Made by a program: the position numbers and the translations under genes. Below are positions 1 to 4,928 of a stretch of DNA of 5,250 nucleotides, in pieces. Numbering within the stretch: position 1 is the stretch's first letter; each line of letters begins with the position of its first letter. The notes under the pieces were generated by a model. The model worked only from the letters and a program-made list of their open reading frames with translations. It was not told where the DNA came from and did no database searches. This stretch comes from Syntrophomonadaceae bacterium (GTDB lineage: Bacteria; Bacillota; Syntrophomonadia; Syntrophomonadales; Syntrophomonadaceae): assembly GCA_028698695.1 (NCBI GenBank), contig JAQVWB010000146.1, forward strand, positions 1 to 5,250. The letters are read 5' to 3'.

Positions 1-1
1 G

Positions 2-127
2 GGACAGATTATGGCGGAAGCCGATAGTGGTGAAGATGTAATTATTGCAGCATATGACCCCGACTGCCTGCATAAAGTACGCCGGGAAATGCCCTTGCTT
101 AAGCATAGACGACCGGATATTTATTAG
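2..127 (+). CDS. Carbon-nitrogen hydrolase (nitrilase superfamily), C-terminal end only
   Basis: This is the last 41 codons of a gene that begins left of the window; it is open from base 2 and ends at TAG 125-127. The readable tail includes a segment GEDVIIAAYDPDCL, then RREMPLLKHRRPDIY at the very end. In nitrilase-superfamily amidases the last strand typically reads like 'E.+++AE+D', followed by 'R...P.L..RRPD+Y', so the family is recognisable from this end alone. The Glu-Lys-Cys catalytic residues lie outside the window, so the substrate (nitrile, amide or carbamoyl compound) cannot be told. The next gene, yjbQ, starts 48 bp downstream on the same strand with no terminator-like hairpin between, so the two may be co-transcribed. 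Confidence 0.72.
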   Translation, partial: GQIMAEADSGEDVIIAAYDPDCLHKVRREMPLLKHRRPDIY

Positions 128-164
128 CTGCAGTATCCACATTTCAGCTAAACTATTAAATAAA

Positions 165-170
165 AGGAGA
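165..170 (+). promoter_or_regulatory. Ribosome binding site of yjbQ
   Basis: AGGAGA lies 5 nt before the ATG at 176 and supports that start. No convincing promoter is visible in the 48-bp gap after the upstream hydrolase gene. Confidence 0.75.
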
Positions 171-175
171 AAATC

Positions 176-589
176 ATGAAATTCTTTACGGATTACCTCT
201 GGTTTAATACCGAAAAGAAACGCGAGTATATACGCATAACCAATCAGGTTAAGCATGCTGTTCAAAAAAGTGGCGTTCAGGAAGGTATGGTATTGGTCAG
301 TGCTATGCACATAACCGCTGGTGTATTTGTTAATGATAATGAGTCCGGTATTCTGAAGGACATTGATGAGATGCTGGAAACTCTGGCTCCGTATCGTCAT
401 GATTATCTGCATCACCGCACTGGTGAAACCAATGGAGATGCCCATCTCAAAAGCATATTGGTACACCACGAGGTTATCGTACCTATTACTGCCGGGAAAC
501 TGGATTTCGGTCCCTGGCAGGAAATATTTTATGCTGAATTTGATGGGCAAAGAAAAAAGCGTTTGATTATTAAGGTAATGGGCGAATAA
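176..589 (+). CDS. yjbQ: YjbQ/UPF0047 family protein (secondary thiamine-phosphate synthase family)
   Basis: A complete 137-residue cytoplasmic protein, normal in length for the YjbQ (UPF0047) family. The family hallmarks are all present: HITAGVFVND at residues 45-54 (the usual H-T-S/A block), E56, NGDAHLK at 86-92 with H90, HHEVIVPITAGKLDFGPWQ at 97-115, and EFDGQRKKR at 121-129. The conserved His/Asn/Glu cluster forms the putative active site. E. coli YjbQ can replace thiamine phosphate synthase weakly in vivo, which gives the family its name, but its real physiological reaction is not settled. No thiamine genes are present here to support that role. The start is set by AGGAGA at 165-170. 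The stop TAA (587-589) is only 3 bp from the aroH stop on the other strand. Confidence 0.9.
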   Translation: MKFFTDYLWFNTEKKREYIRITNQVKHAVQKSGVQEGMVLVSAMHITAGVFVNDNESGILKDIDEMLETLAPYRHDYLHHRTGETNGDAHLKSILVHHEVIVPITAGKLDFGPWQEIFYAEFDGQRKKRLIIKVMGE

Positions 590-592
590 TTA

Positions 593-955
593 TCAGGTTA
601 CCAGATCCTGTCTTAGTCGCCGTGCTTCTCGCAAATATATATGTTTGATTTCCCGTTGACTTTTATCGGTATTGACATGAACCAAAACCCGTATACATTT
701 TTCCAGGGAACCTTCTACTTCTATTTCCTGAAAACACATTAAAGGTACCTTGTCCCAACCGATAGAGCGTGCAGCCGCAGCCGGAAATATCGACCTGATA
801 TCTGCTGTGACCGTAAATAAAGCGCTGGCTACATCTTCTATGGAAAAAGCATTCTCCTGCTGTATTTTCTGTAAAAGTTCCCGGGTAGCATCCATTATCT
901 CTCCAGGTTCATCCCGCGTTACTGTTATTGCTCCCCTAATACCCCGTACTACCAT
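593..955 (-). CDS. aroH: Chorismate mutase, AroH type
   Basis: A 120-residue monofunctional chorismate mutase that converts chorismate to prephenate, the committed step towards phenylalanine and tyrosine. It matches the trimeric pseudo-alpha/beta-barrel AroH class of B. subtilis rather than the all-helical AroQ class. Active-site residues known for B. subtilis AroH can be placed: R7 in VRGIRGA, F57, R63, C74, E77 in CFQEIEV, R89 in KCIRV and Y107 in KHIYL (equivalents of R7, F57, R63, C75, E78, R90 and Y108; one residue is missing around 66). Length is normal. AAGGGGG at 966-972 lies 10 nt upstream of the ATG. The gene follows the HutP-family gene by 22 bp and is probably on its transcript. 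No terminator is visible after it: yjbQ converges 3 bp away. Confidence 0.95.
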   Translation of the reverse strand: MVVRGIRGAITVTRDEPGEIMDATRELLQKIQQENAFSIEDVASALFTVTADIRSIFPAAAARSIGWDKVPLMCFQEIEVEGSLEKCIRVLVHVNTDKSQREIKHIYLREARRLRQDLVT

Positions 956-977
956 ATTACCAAATCCCCCTTACTAA

Positions 978-1394
978 TTATGAAACCGCCCGATGTCCCA
1001 ATCCTATGGCTACCTCATCAAGATGCAACAAGCCAATTCCCAAAAATATTGCTACACTGACATGATCCTGATGCCTGGCGACTCCAATTTTCCCCCCAAC
1101 ATTCAACCCCAATGCTTTAGGCATGATTTGGGCAATAGCTTCGCGGGCAGCGCCGGCAACGGCACCTTCCTCAGCATGACTATCTTTGATAACTCCTTCC
1201 CGTTTAGCCGCTACCACCGAGCGTTCCACTATTTTCCCTACGGAATTAATAAATTCTCCGCCATAATCAACTGCCACAGCTCTTACTGCAAATTCTTCCA
1301 TAAGCTGGTGTTTTAAGTTGGTTTCATCTTGTCGGGAAGAAGTAATCGCCATCCTGATTGCCGATGTAGCTACAATCTTACTTCCAATCTCCAT
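978..1394 (-). CDS. HutP-family protein (clostridial type), putative RNA-binding regulator
   Basis: A 138-residue protein related to HutP, the L-histidine- and Mg2+-dependent RNA-binding antiterminator of the B. subtilis hut operon. The C-terminal two thirds align by eye: KREGVIKDSHAEEGAVAGA (64-82) corresponds to the HutP region around KSGVI...ESHALYHA, the Gly-rich stretch at 96-107 to LRTVGLRFAVLRG, and VSVAIFLGIG...GLGHRAV (112-137) to IAVSLYGTIG...GVGINHI. Of the three HutP metal-ligand histidines, two are kept (H73 and H134), while the position of HutP His77 is Gly77, preceded by E75 and E76. The N-terminal part differs from B. subtilis HutP. No hut genes are present; aroH lies 22 bp downstream. 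The start ATG is preceded by AAGGTGG at about 8 nt. I infer RNA binding from family only; ligand and target are unknown. Confidence 0.82.
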   Translation of the reverse strand: MEIGSKIVATSAIRMAITSSRQDETNLKHQLMEEFAVRAVAVDYGGEFINSVGKIVERSVVAAKREGVIKDSHAEEGAVAGAAREAIAQIMPKALGLNVGGKIGVARHQDHVSVAIFLGIGLLHLDEVAIGLGHRAVS

Positions 1395-1483
1395 CCTTCA
1401 TACCACCTTCAACCATATTGGTCACAATCTATTTACATCCAAATGACCGGAAGATCAAATTGAATCGTAAAGTGTTGACAGGT
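1395..1483 (-). other. 89-bp spacer before the HutP-family gene
   Basis: It holds the ribosome site of the HutP-family gene (AAGGTGG, 8 nt before the ATG). TTGATC, a 17-nt spacer and TAAATA form only a weak promoter candidate on the minus strand (about 1434-1462). No strong hairpin or terminator separates the two genes, so read-through from the membrane-protein gene is possible. The 45 bases just upstream, at the end of that gene, are rich in UAG triplets. Confidence 0.4.
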
Positions 1484-1960
1484 CTATTTTACTATAACTT
1501 TGCCAATCATTACTATACTACTATTACCAGTATACTTTTTCCCGGCTTCAGGAAAGTTCATATTTTCAGATACAGCCGTTATATGGTAATTAATCGGAAA
1601 ATTATAATAAGTTGAGTCAATCTCAACCGTATCTCCGGCGGTAACACTAAACTTGATTTCTTTTTGCTCAAAACAGGCAACTTCTTTGTCATTTACGAGA
1701 AGAACTGCCTCAGGTAATGATGAAAACTGTTCCATTCTGATAATTATAAATGCCTGAGACGAATCTATAACAGCCTTTTTTATTTCTGCGTTTTTTATGA
1801 CCGGCTGCTCCAACCGCTCTCCTTCCAACCTTTCCCCCAAACTCAAATACAGGCGATAAGGCTCATGAGTCATCAACCCCTGAACCACTACGATAGCAAC
1901 CATAGTTAGCACTACAAAACGGATTAAAAATTTTTCGATTTTTTCCGCCCATCTACGCAT
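1484..1960 (-). CDS. Uncharacterised membrane-anchored protein
   Basis: I do not recognise this 158-residue protein. Residues 1-10 are basic (MRRWAEKIEK) and are followed by one hydrophobic segment at about 11-29 (FLIRFVVLTM then VAIVVVQGL). This reads as a signal anchor with the rest outside the membrane; there is no lipobox and no clear signal-peptidase site. After a charged linker (YLSLGERLEGERLEQ, 38-52) come alternating hydrophobic/polar strands, including IIIRMEQF, AVLLVNDKEV, IKFSVTAGDTVEIDS (102-116) and a Tyr-rich TYYNFPINYHI (117-127). This suggests a small beta-sandwich. It has a single cysteine (C96). The ATG is supported by GGGAG 10 nt upstream, but that ribosome site sits beside a strong hairpin (1960-2010). 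HutP-like and aroH genes follow on the same strand after 89 bp. Confidence 0.7.
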   Translation of the reverse strand: MRRWAEKIEKFLIRFVVLTMVAIVVVQGLMTHEPYRLYLSLGERLEGERLEQPVIKNAEIKKAVIDSSQAFIIIRMEQFSSLPEAVLLVNDKEVACFEQKEIKFSVTAGDTVEIDSTYYNFPINYHITAVSENMNFPEAGKKYTGNSSIVMIGKVIVK

Positions 1961-2010
1961 CCAATATCAACTCCCGGGGCACTTTTTTCTATCTTATGCC
2001 CCGGATTGGA
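1960..2010 (-). promoter_or_regulatory. Leader hairpin over the ribosome site and start codon of the membrane-protein gene
   Basis: Read on the minus strand, TCCAAT (2010-2005) and CCGGGGCA (2004-1997) are followed by a 15-nt A-rich loop (1996-1982). The exact complements follow: TGCCCCGG (1981-1974), then, after an 8-nt bulge, ATTGGA (1965-1960). All 14 base pairs are Watson-Crick. The ribosome site GGGAG (1975-1971) lies half in the inner stem and half in the bulge, and the A of the start ATG is the last paired base. A transcript starting upstream could therefore fold so that translation initiation is masked. The pairing is seen directly; the regulatory role is inferred, and no ligand or trigger is suggested by the sequence. 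Confidence 0.45.
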
Positions 2011-2012
2011 AG

Positions 2013-2039
2013 ATTATCCACCCAAAAAAGAGTGACCAA
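2013..2039 (-). promoter_or_regulatory. Weak promoter candidate for the membrane protein-hutP-aroH group
   Basis: On the minus strand GATAAT (2018-2013) matches five of six -10 bases. TTGGTC (2039-2034) is a poor -35, and the 15-nt spacing is short. The -35 would lie inside the end of the inverted repeat. If used, transcription would start near 2006, inside the outer arm of the leader hairpin, leaving the inner 8-bp stem intact. Confidence 0.22.
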
Positions 2040-2100
2040 GGGGACGGTTCTCCTGGTTTTCCGGCTTTCACCTAACCAGGAGAACCGTCCCCGTGGTCAC
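2024..2100 (-). terminator. Probable transcription terminator after the HDOD gene
   Basis: In the minus-strand sense, the 27-bp stem and 15-nt loop (2100-2032) are followed after two bases (T, C) by six Ts (2029-2024). This is the arrangement of an intrinsic terminator, about 30 bp after the HDOD stop codon. The stem is longer than usual because it is made from the inverted repeat. No comparable T tract follows on the plus strand. Confidence 0.55.
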
Positions 2101-2122
2101 CCCCGTGGTCACCCGTGGTCAC
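2032..2122. repeat. REP/MITE-like inverted repeat with three GTGGTCAC copies
   Basis: Arms 2032-2058 and 2074-2100 are 27 bp long and complementary at 26 positions (one A/C difference near 2039/2093). They flank a 15-bp centre. The arm carries the core GGGGACGGTTCTCCTGGTT. The right-hand outer octamer GTGGTCAC (2093-2100) is then repeated twice more, at 2105-2112 and 2115-2122, separated by CCCC and CC. No transposase is encoded here. From memory, GGGGACGGTTCT-type palindromes are dispersed in many Firmicutes genomes and sometimes occur near IS200-like/RAYT Y1 transposases. That origin is an inference for this copy. Confidence 0.72.
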
Positions 2123-2130
2123 TTGACAAA

Positions 2131-2985
2131 TTATTTTTCTATTGAAAATGATTGTTGATCACTAACAACATCCGCCATTTCTGAAATTATGCTTTCGATA
2201 GCAATTTCATCTATCCCCAGCAACTGCATTGCCTCAGAAGAAACCGGATATAACATCCCGTCAATTCCAACCCCAATACCCATCGTAACCGAAACTGCAT
2301 CAGCAACATGAACAATGGCTGTCAGTTTTTTGTTAATAGTAGCCTTTTCCGGTTCATGATGATACATAATGGCTTCTACCAGTTCCGGCGGCAAGTTCCA
2401 TTTTTCTGCAACCTGGGCTCCTACCTGAGCATGATTAAAACCCATTACATCTGTCTCAACTTCATTAAAAGGAATGCCTGTGTTTTCTATCTTTTCTACT
2501 ACCTCGCGATAAGCTTCTTTCATGTTGTTATTAAGAATAACCTTGCCAATATCATGTAATAAAGCAGCTGTATAAGCAACATCCAGCGCTGGATATTTAA
2601 CTCTTTTGGCAATCATGCGCGCTGCAATAGCAGAACTTTGTGAATGACGCCATAATTCACCCGGTTCCAGTGCATAGCCCCCAACTTCCTGATTAAGAAT
2701 TTCGCTGACTGATGCTGCCAGTACAATACTGCGAATAGTTCTGAAGCCCAACAGTACAACTGCATCAGTAACGGTGGAAATTCTACGCGGGAAACCATAA
2801 AAAGCTGAGTTTGCCAATCTCAGCACTCTGGCAGTCATACTCTGATCCTGAGTAAGGACATTATTTATGTCCTGAGCAGTTGAATCCGGGTCTTCTGATA
2901 GTTGCATTACCTTTACTACTACGTGTGGTAAAGCTGGTAGATCGTTTACTGCAGCAACAAGCTGTTCGAGGGAAACCATTCCCAT
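2131..2985 (-). CDS. HDOD-domain signalling protein with intact HD metal ligands
   Basis: A 284-residue soluble protein made almost entirely of one HDOD domain (about 8-205: LPALPHVVVKVMQLSEDP, then the D/Q-rich turn at 43-50 and RVLRLANSAFYG at 53-64) with an HD-type C-terminal part. HDOD proteins are usually non-catalytic relatives of HD-GYP phosphodiesterases that act in signalling. Here the HD-type ligand pattern is kept: H114 in LWRHS, H144-D145 in LLHDIGK, H185 in FNHAQVG, H209-H210 in MYHHEP and D229 in VHVADA. No GYP motif, receiver, GGDEF or membrane segment is present. AGGAGG (2993-2998) lies 7 nt before the first ATG, favouring it over the ATG two codons on. That ribosome site overlaps the stop of the upstream gene, so translation is probably coupled. 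Confidence 0.9.
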   Translation of the reverse strand: MGMVSLEQLVAAVNDLPALPHVVVKVMQLSEDPDSTAQDINNVLTQDQSMTARVLRLANSAFYGFPRRISTVTDAVVLLGFRTIRSIVLAASVSEILNQEVGGYALEPGELWRHSQSSAIAARMIAKRVKYPALDVAYTAALLHDIGKVILNNNMKEAYREVVEKIENTGIPFNEVETDVMGFNHAQVGAQVAEKWNLPPELVEAIMYHHEPEKATINKKLTAIVHVADAVSVTMGIGVGIDGMLYPVSSEAMQLLGIDEIAIESIISEMADVVSDQQSFSIEK

Positions 2986-2992
2986 CGATAAC

Positions 2993-2998
2993 CCTCCT
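2993..2998 (-). promoter_or_regulatory. Ribosome binding site of the HDOD gene, overlapping the upstream stop codon
   Basis: AGGAGG on the minus strand lies 7 nt before the ATG at 2985. It shares bases 2997-2998 with the TAG stop (2999-2997) of the preceding gene, suggesting coupled translation. Confidence 0.75.
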
Positions 2999-3428
2999 AT
3001 CTCCAGTTATCAATTTTCCTTTCGAGATAAGTACGGTAATTCCCAAGTTCTTCACTAACTTTTAATAATAATCTTTCCAAATCTACTTTTGACAGAGTTA
3101 TGGCTTCGGGACTCAATATCTCAATGGTTCTAAATTCATCTTTCATCGTAAACTTCAATACTTCTTCAATAGTATCAGCGGTCAGGGTAATACTGACAGG
3201 TGCGTAACTGACAGATTTGCCAGTAATCTCATCAGCCACCGAGTAAGTTTCCATCCCCATATCAATATCCTCAATATAAATTCCCTGAATGGGTACATTG
3301 CGAATCAACGAGATTTTGTTTTGTCTGATTTCCTCCGCTACCTGTTCTCCGTTTTTACCTCCGAAAAATTTACCCTGCTGGGCACGACCACGGTAATCAA
3401 AACGGACTTTCATTCGCAATCTTTCCAA
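2997..3428 (-). CDS. Uncharacterised protein, 143 residues
   Basis: I do not recognise the family. The protein is soluble, with no signal peptide, membrane segment or cysteine. The N-terminal part looks beta-rich (MKVRFDYRGRAQQGKFFGG, 6-24). A central stretch follows (SLIRNVPIQGIYIEDIDMG, 40-58), then SITLTADTIEEVLKF (79-93), and a helical, charged C-terminus (LERLLLKVSEELGNYRTYLERK, about 117-138) with coiled-coil-like character. The start is a TTG at 3428 preceded by AAGGGGGG at 6 nt. An ATG five codons later (3413) has only GGAAAG before it, so TTG is preferred but not certain. It lies 31 bp after cobT, and its stop overlaps the HDOD ribosome site, so it probably works with, or is at least co-expressed with, the HDOD protein. 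Confidence 0.72.
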   Translation of the reverse strand: MERLRMKVRFDYRGRAQQGKFFGGKNGEQVAEEIRQNKISLIRNVPIQGIYIEDIDMGMETYSVADEITGKSVSYAPVSITLTADTIEEVLKFTMKDEFRTIEILSPEAITLSKVDLERLLLKVSEELGNYRTYLERKIDNWR

Positions 3429-3434
3429 ATCGGT

Positions 3435-3442
3435 CCCCCCTT
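3435..3442 (-). promoter_or_regulatory. Ribosome binding site that favours a TTG start
   Basis: AAGGGGGG on the minus strand lies 6 nt before the TTG at 3428 and 21 nt before the alternative ATG at 3413. It is therefore the main argument for the unusual TTG start of the 143-residue protein. Confidence 0.55.
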
Positions 3443-3459
3443 GTTTTCATTAATTAATT

Positions 3460-4368
3460 CTAACTAAGGGTACACCCACGCTGCCATAAACACATTCCCA
3501 AGACAGCAGCCAGTCCTTCCCCATAATGGATGCCCAGATTAACTATCTGATCCAGATGCAAACTTTTCAATGCCATTAGATGCCCGGGCTCAGCTGACAA
3601 GGAGGCTGTCAATAACTTAAAATCTGCCTGACTATCTAAACCTCTGGCCAGCAAAGCTGCTACCGAAGTAACATATCCGTCCAGCATTATCCATATTCCC
3701 TTACGGGCTGCTTCAAGTATAAATCCTGCCAGAGCAGCGATTTCCAGTCCTCCGAAACGACTGAGCAGGTCAATAGTATCAAACGGATTTACCTGTCGAT
3801 ATTTTAAAGCCCTATCAATAATATCGACTTTTCTCGCATAAACTTTATCCCCGGCTGATCCTGGTCCAACAATACTGGCAGGTGCTACTCCGCTAATTAC
3901 AGTCGTAATTGCTGATGCACAAAGGGTATCTGCTACGCCGATTTCACCTATTCCTATTATATCAAATTTATGAACAGATAACGTGCCGCAAATGTCTGCT
4001 CCAATATTAATTGCCTGTTCAACCTCAAATCTTTCCAAAGCATCTCCTAATAAAAAATTGCAAGTTCCCTGGCGAATATTAAGATTTACGGTACCATGTA
4101 CCGGTGTTGCCAGTCCAACATCGATAATATACTCCAATTTATTAAGTTGCTGTAATAAGCGAGCTGTCGGTGCCCTCCCGTAAATATGTTCCTGTACGAT
4201 ATCGCCGGAGCTAAACGGAAGGTAAGCACTTATATTTTCACCGCTGATACCATTATCTCCTGCAAAAAGAACCAAACAATATTCTATTTGGTCTAATTTT
4301 GTCGTTTCATCTTTCAGCCAATATGGGTTTATCGGTTGAACTCTAGGCTGTATATTAATTAATTCCAC
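3460..4368 (-). CDS. cobT: CobT-like nicotinate-nucleotide:base phosphoribosyltransferase, short form
   Basis: A 302-residue CobT homologue. CobT transfers phosphoribose from nicotinate mononucleotide to the lower-ligand base (dimethylbenzimidazole in Salmonella), giving the alpha-ribotide used in nucleotide-loop assembly of cobamides. Readable blocks: CLVLFAGDNGIS (31-42), VQEHIYGRAPTARLL (58-72), IGIGEIGVADT (138-148; E142 matches Salmonella E174), RFGGLEIAALAG (204-215), LDGYVTSVAAL (229-239), SAEPGH (258-263) and NLGIHYGEGLAAVLG (277-291; E284 matches catalytic E317). Compared with about 350 residues in Salmonella, it lacks roughly the first 30-50 residues and the last helix. The usual DHG is DNG (N39). 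The start is GTG, 2 bp after the cobA stop and without a good ribosome site, so translation is likely coupled. The base used is not predictable; a phenol- or adenine-type ligand is possible. Confidence 0.85.
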   Translation of the reverse strand: MELINIQPRVQPINPYWLKDETTKLDQIEYCLVLFAGDNGISGENISAYLPFSSGDIVQEHIYGRAPTARLLQQLNKLEYIIDVGLATPVHGTVNLNIRQGTCNFLLGDALERFEVEQAINIGADICGTLSVHKFDIIGIGEIGVADTLCASAITTVISGVAPASIVGPGSAGDKVYARKVDIIDRALKYRQVNPFDTIDLLSRFGGLEIAALAGFILEAARKGIWIMLDGYVTSVAALLARGLDSQADFKLLTASLSAEPGHLMALKSLHLDQIVNLGIHYGEGLAAVLGMCLWQRGCTLS

Positions 4369-4370
4369 TC

Positions 4371-4928
4371 TTAATAATCAATTCCCTTCCTGGCGGCAAT
4401 GCCCTGATTGTAAGGATGTTTAATCTTATCCATATTGGTTATCAAATCAAAGCTATCATTTAATTCGCGCGGAAATGGTCGTCCGGTAGTTATTATATCT
4501 ATGTCAGATGACGTATTTTGCAGTATTGTGGTAATGTATTCCCTCTGCAAAGGGAAAAGTTGATAAACATTCCATATTTCATCGAGGATAATAACATCAT
4601 ATTGTTCATTCTCTAATTGCTGCCTGACAAAATGCAGTCCTGCTGCTACCAATTGATAATCTTCATCAGTTTGGTTGGAATAGGTTACGATGCACTCGCC
4701 TTCTCCCGGACAGCACTCCTGCCCATGATAGGGACACTTGCGACCAAAAGATACTGCTTGCAGGGCAGGGTCATCTATTCGTTTTATTGCCTTCCACTCG
4801 CCACTGACTTCGAGGTCTTTAAGAAAGGCAACTATTAAAACTTTTTTGCCATGTCCCCAGGCTCTTATTCCCAAACCTACTGCACAAGTTGTCTTGCCTT
4901 TTCCTGTCCCGGTAAATACCAGTCTCAT
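4371..4928 (-). CDS. cobO: Cob(I)alamin adenosyltransferase, CobA/CobO family
   Basis: A 185-residue corrinoid adenosyltransferase of the P-loop CobA/CobO (BtuR) type, which moves the adenosyl group of ATP onto Co(I) corrinoid. The P-loop variant GTGKGKTT is at residues 7-14, almost at the N-terminus. VIILDEIWNVY (112-122) is the acidic Walker-B-like strand, TGRPFPREL (148-156) the conserved TGR block, and DKIKHPYNQGIAARKGIDY (167-185) the family's C-terminal signature. Length is close to the usual 175-200. Unusual is a cysteine-rich stretch: C65, H68, C72, C73 and C79 (CPYHGQECCPGEGEC). The ATG overlaps the stop of the upstream pseudouridine synthase gene by 1 nt (TAATG), with GAGGG 8 nt upstream. 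cobT follows by 2 bp. No cobalamin riboswitch is visible in the window. Confidence 0.93.
   Translation of the reverse strand: MRLVFTGTGKGKTTCAVGLGIRAWGHGKKVLIVAFLKDLEVSGEWKAIKRIDDPALQAVSFGRKCPYHGQECCPGEGECIVTYSNQTDEDYQLVAAGLHFVRQQLENEQYDVIILDEIWNVYQLFPLQREYITTILQNTSSDIDIITTGRPFPRELNDSFDLITNMDKIKHPYNQGIAARKGIDY

Noticed and set aside
750..1316. Plus-strand open frames opposite aroH and the HutP-family gene
   Set aside because: Both minus-strand genes are clearly recognisable with conserved residues; the plus-strand frames are antisense shadows.
1475..1498. TTGACA followed by TATAAC on the plus strand, promoter-like
   Set aside because: The spacing is only 12 nt and no plus-strand gene follows; the open frame there (1418-1615) has no ribosome site and lies opposite the membrane-protein gene.
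2093..2122. Three short GTGGTCAC repeats as a mini CRISPR-like array
   Set aside because: Eight-base units with 2-4 base spacers do not fit CRISPR; they repeat the arm end of the inverted repeat.
2123..2128. TTGACA on the plus strand next to the repeat
   Set aside because: No -10 at proper spacing with a gene behind it; it lies at the end of the minus-strand HDOD gene.
3440..3475. TTAATTAATT shared by the cobT-downstream gap and the cobT start region (about 4355-4364)
   Set aside because: A short AT-rich palindrome likely to recur by chance; no symmetry or spacing links it to a promoter or operator.
4360..4385. Possible cobalamin riboswitch before the cob genes
   Set aside because: The genes abut with 1-2 nt spacing, leaving no room, and no B12-box-like sequence was seen within the window.
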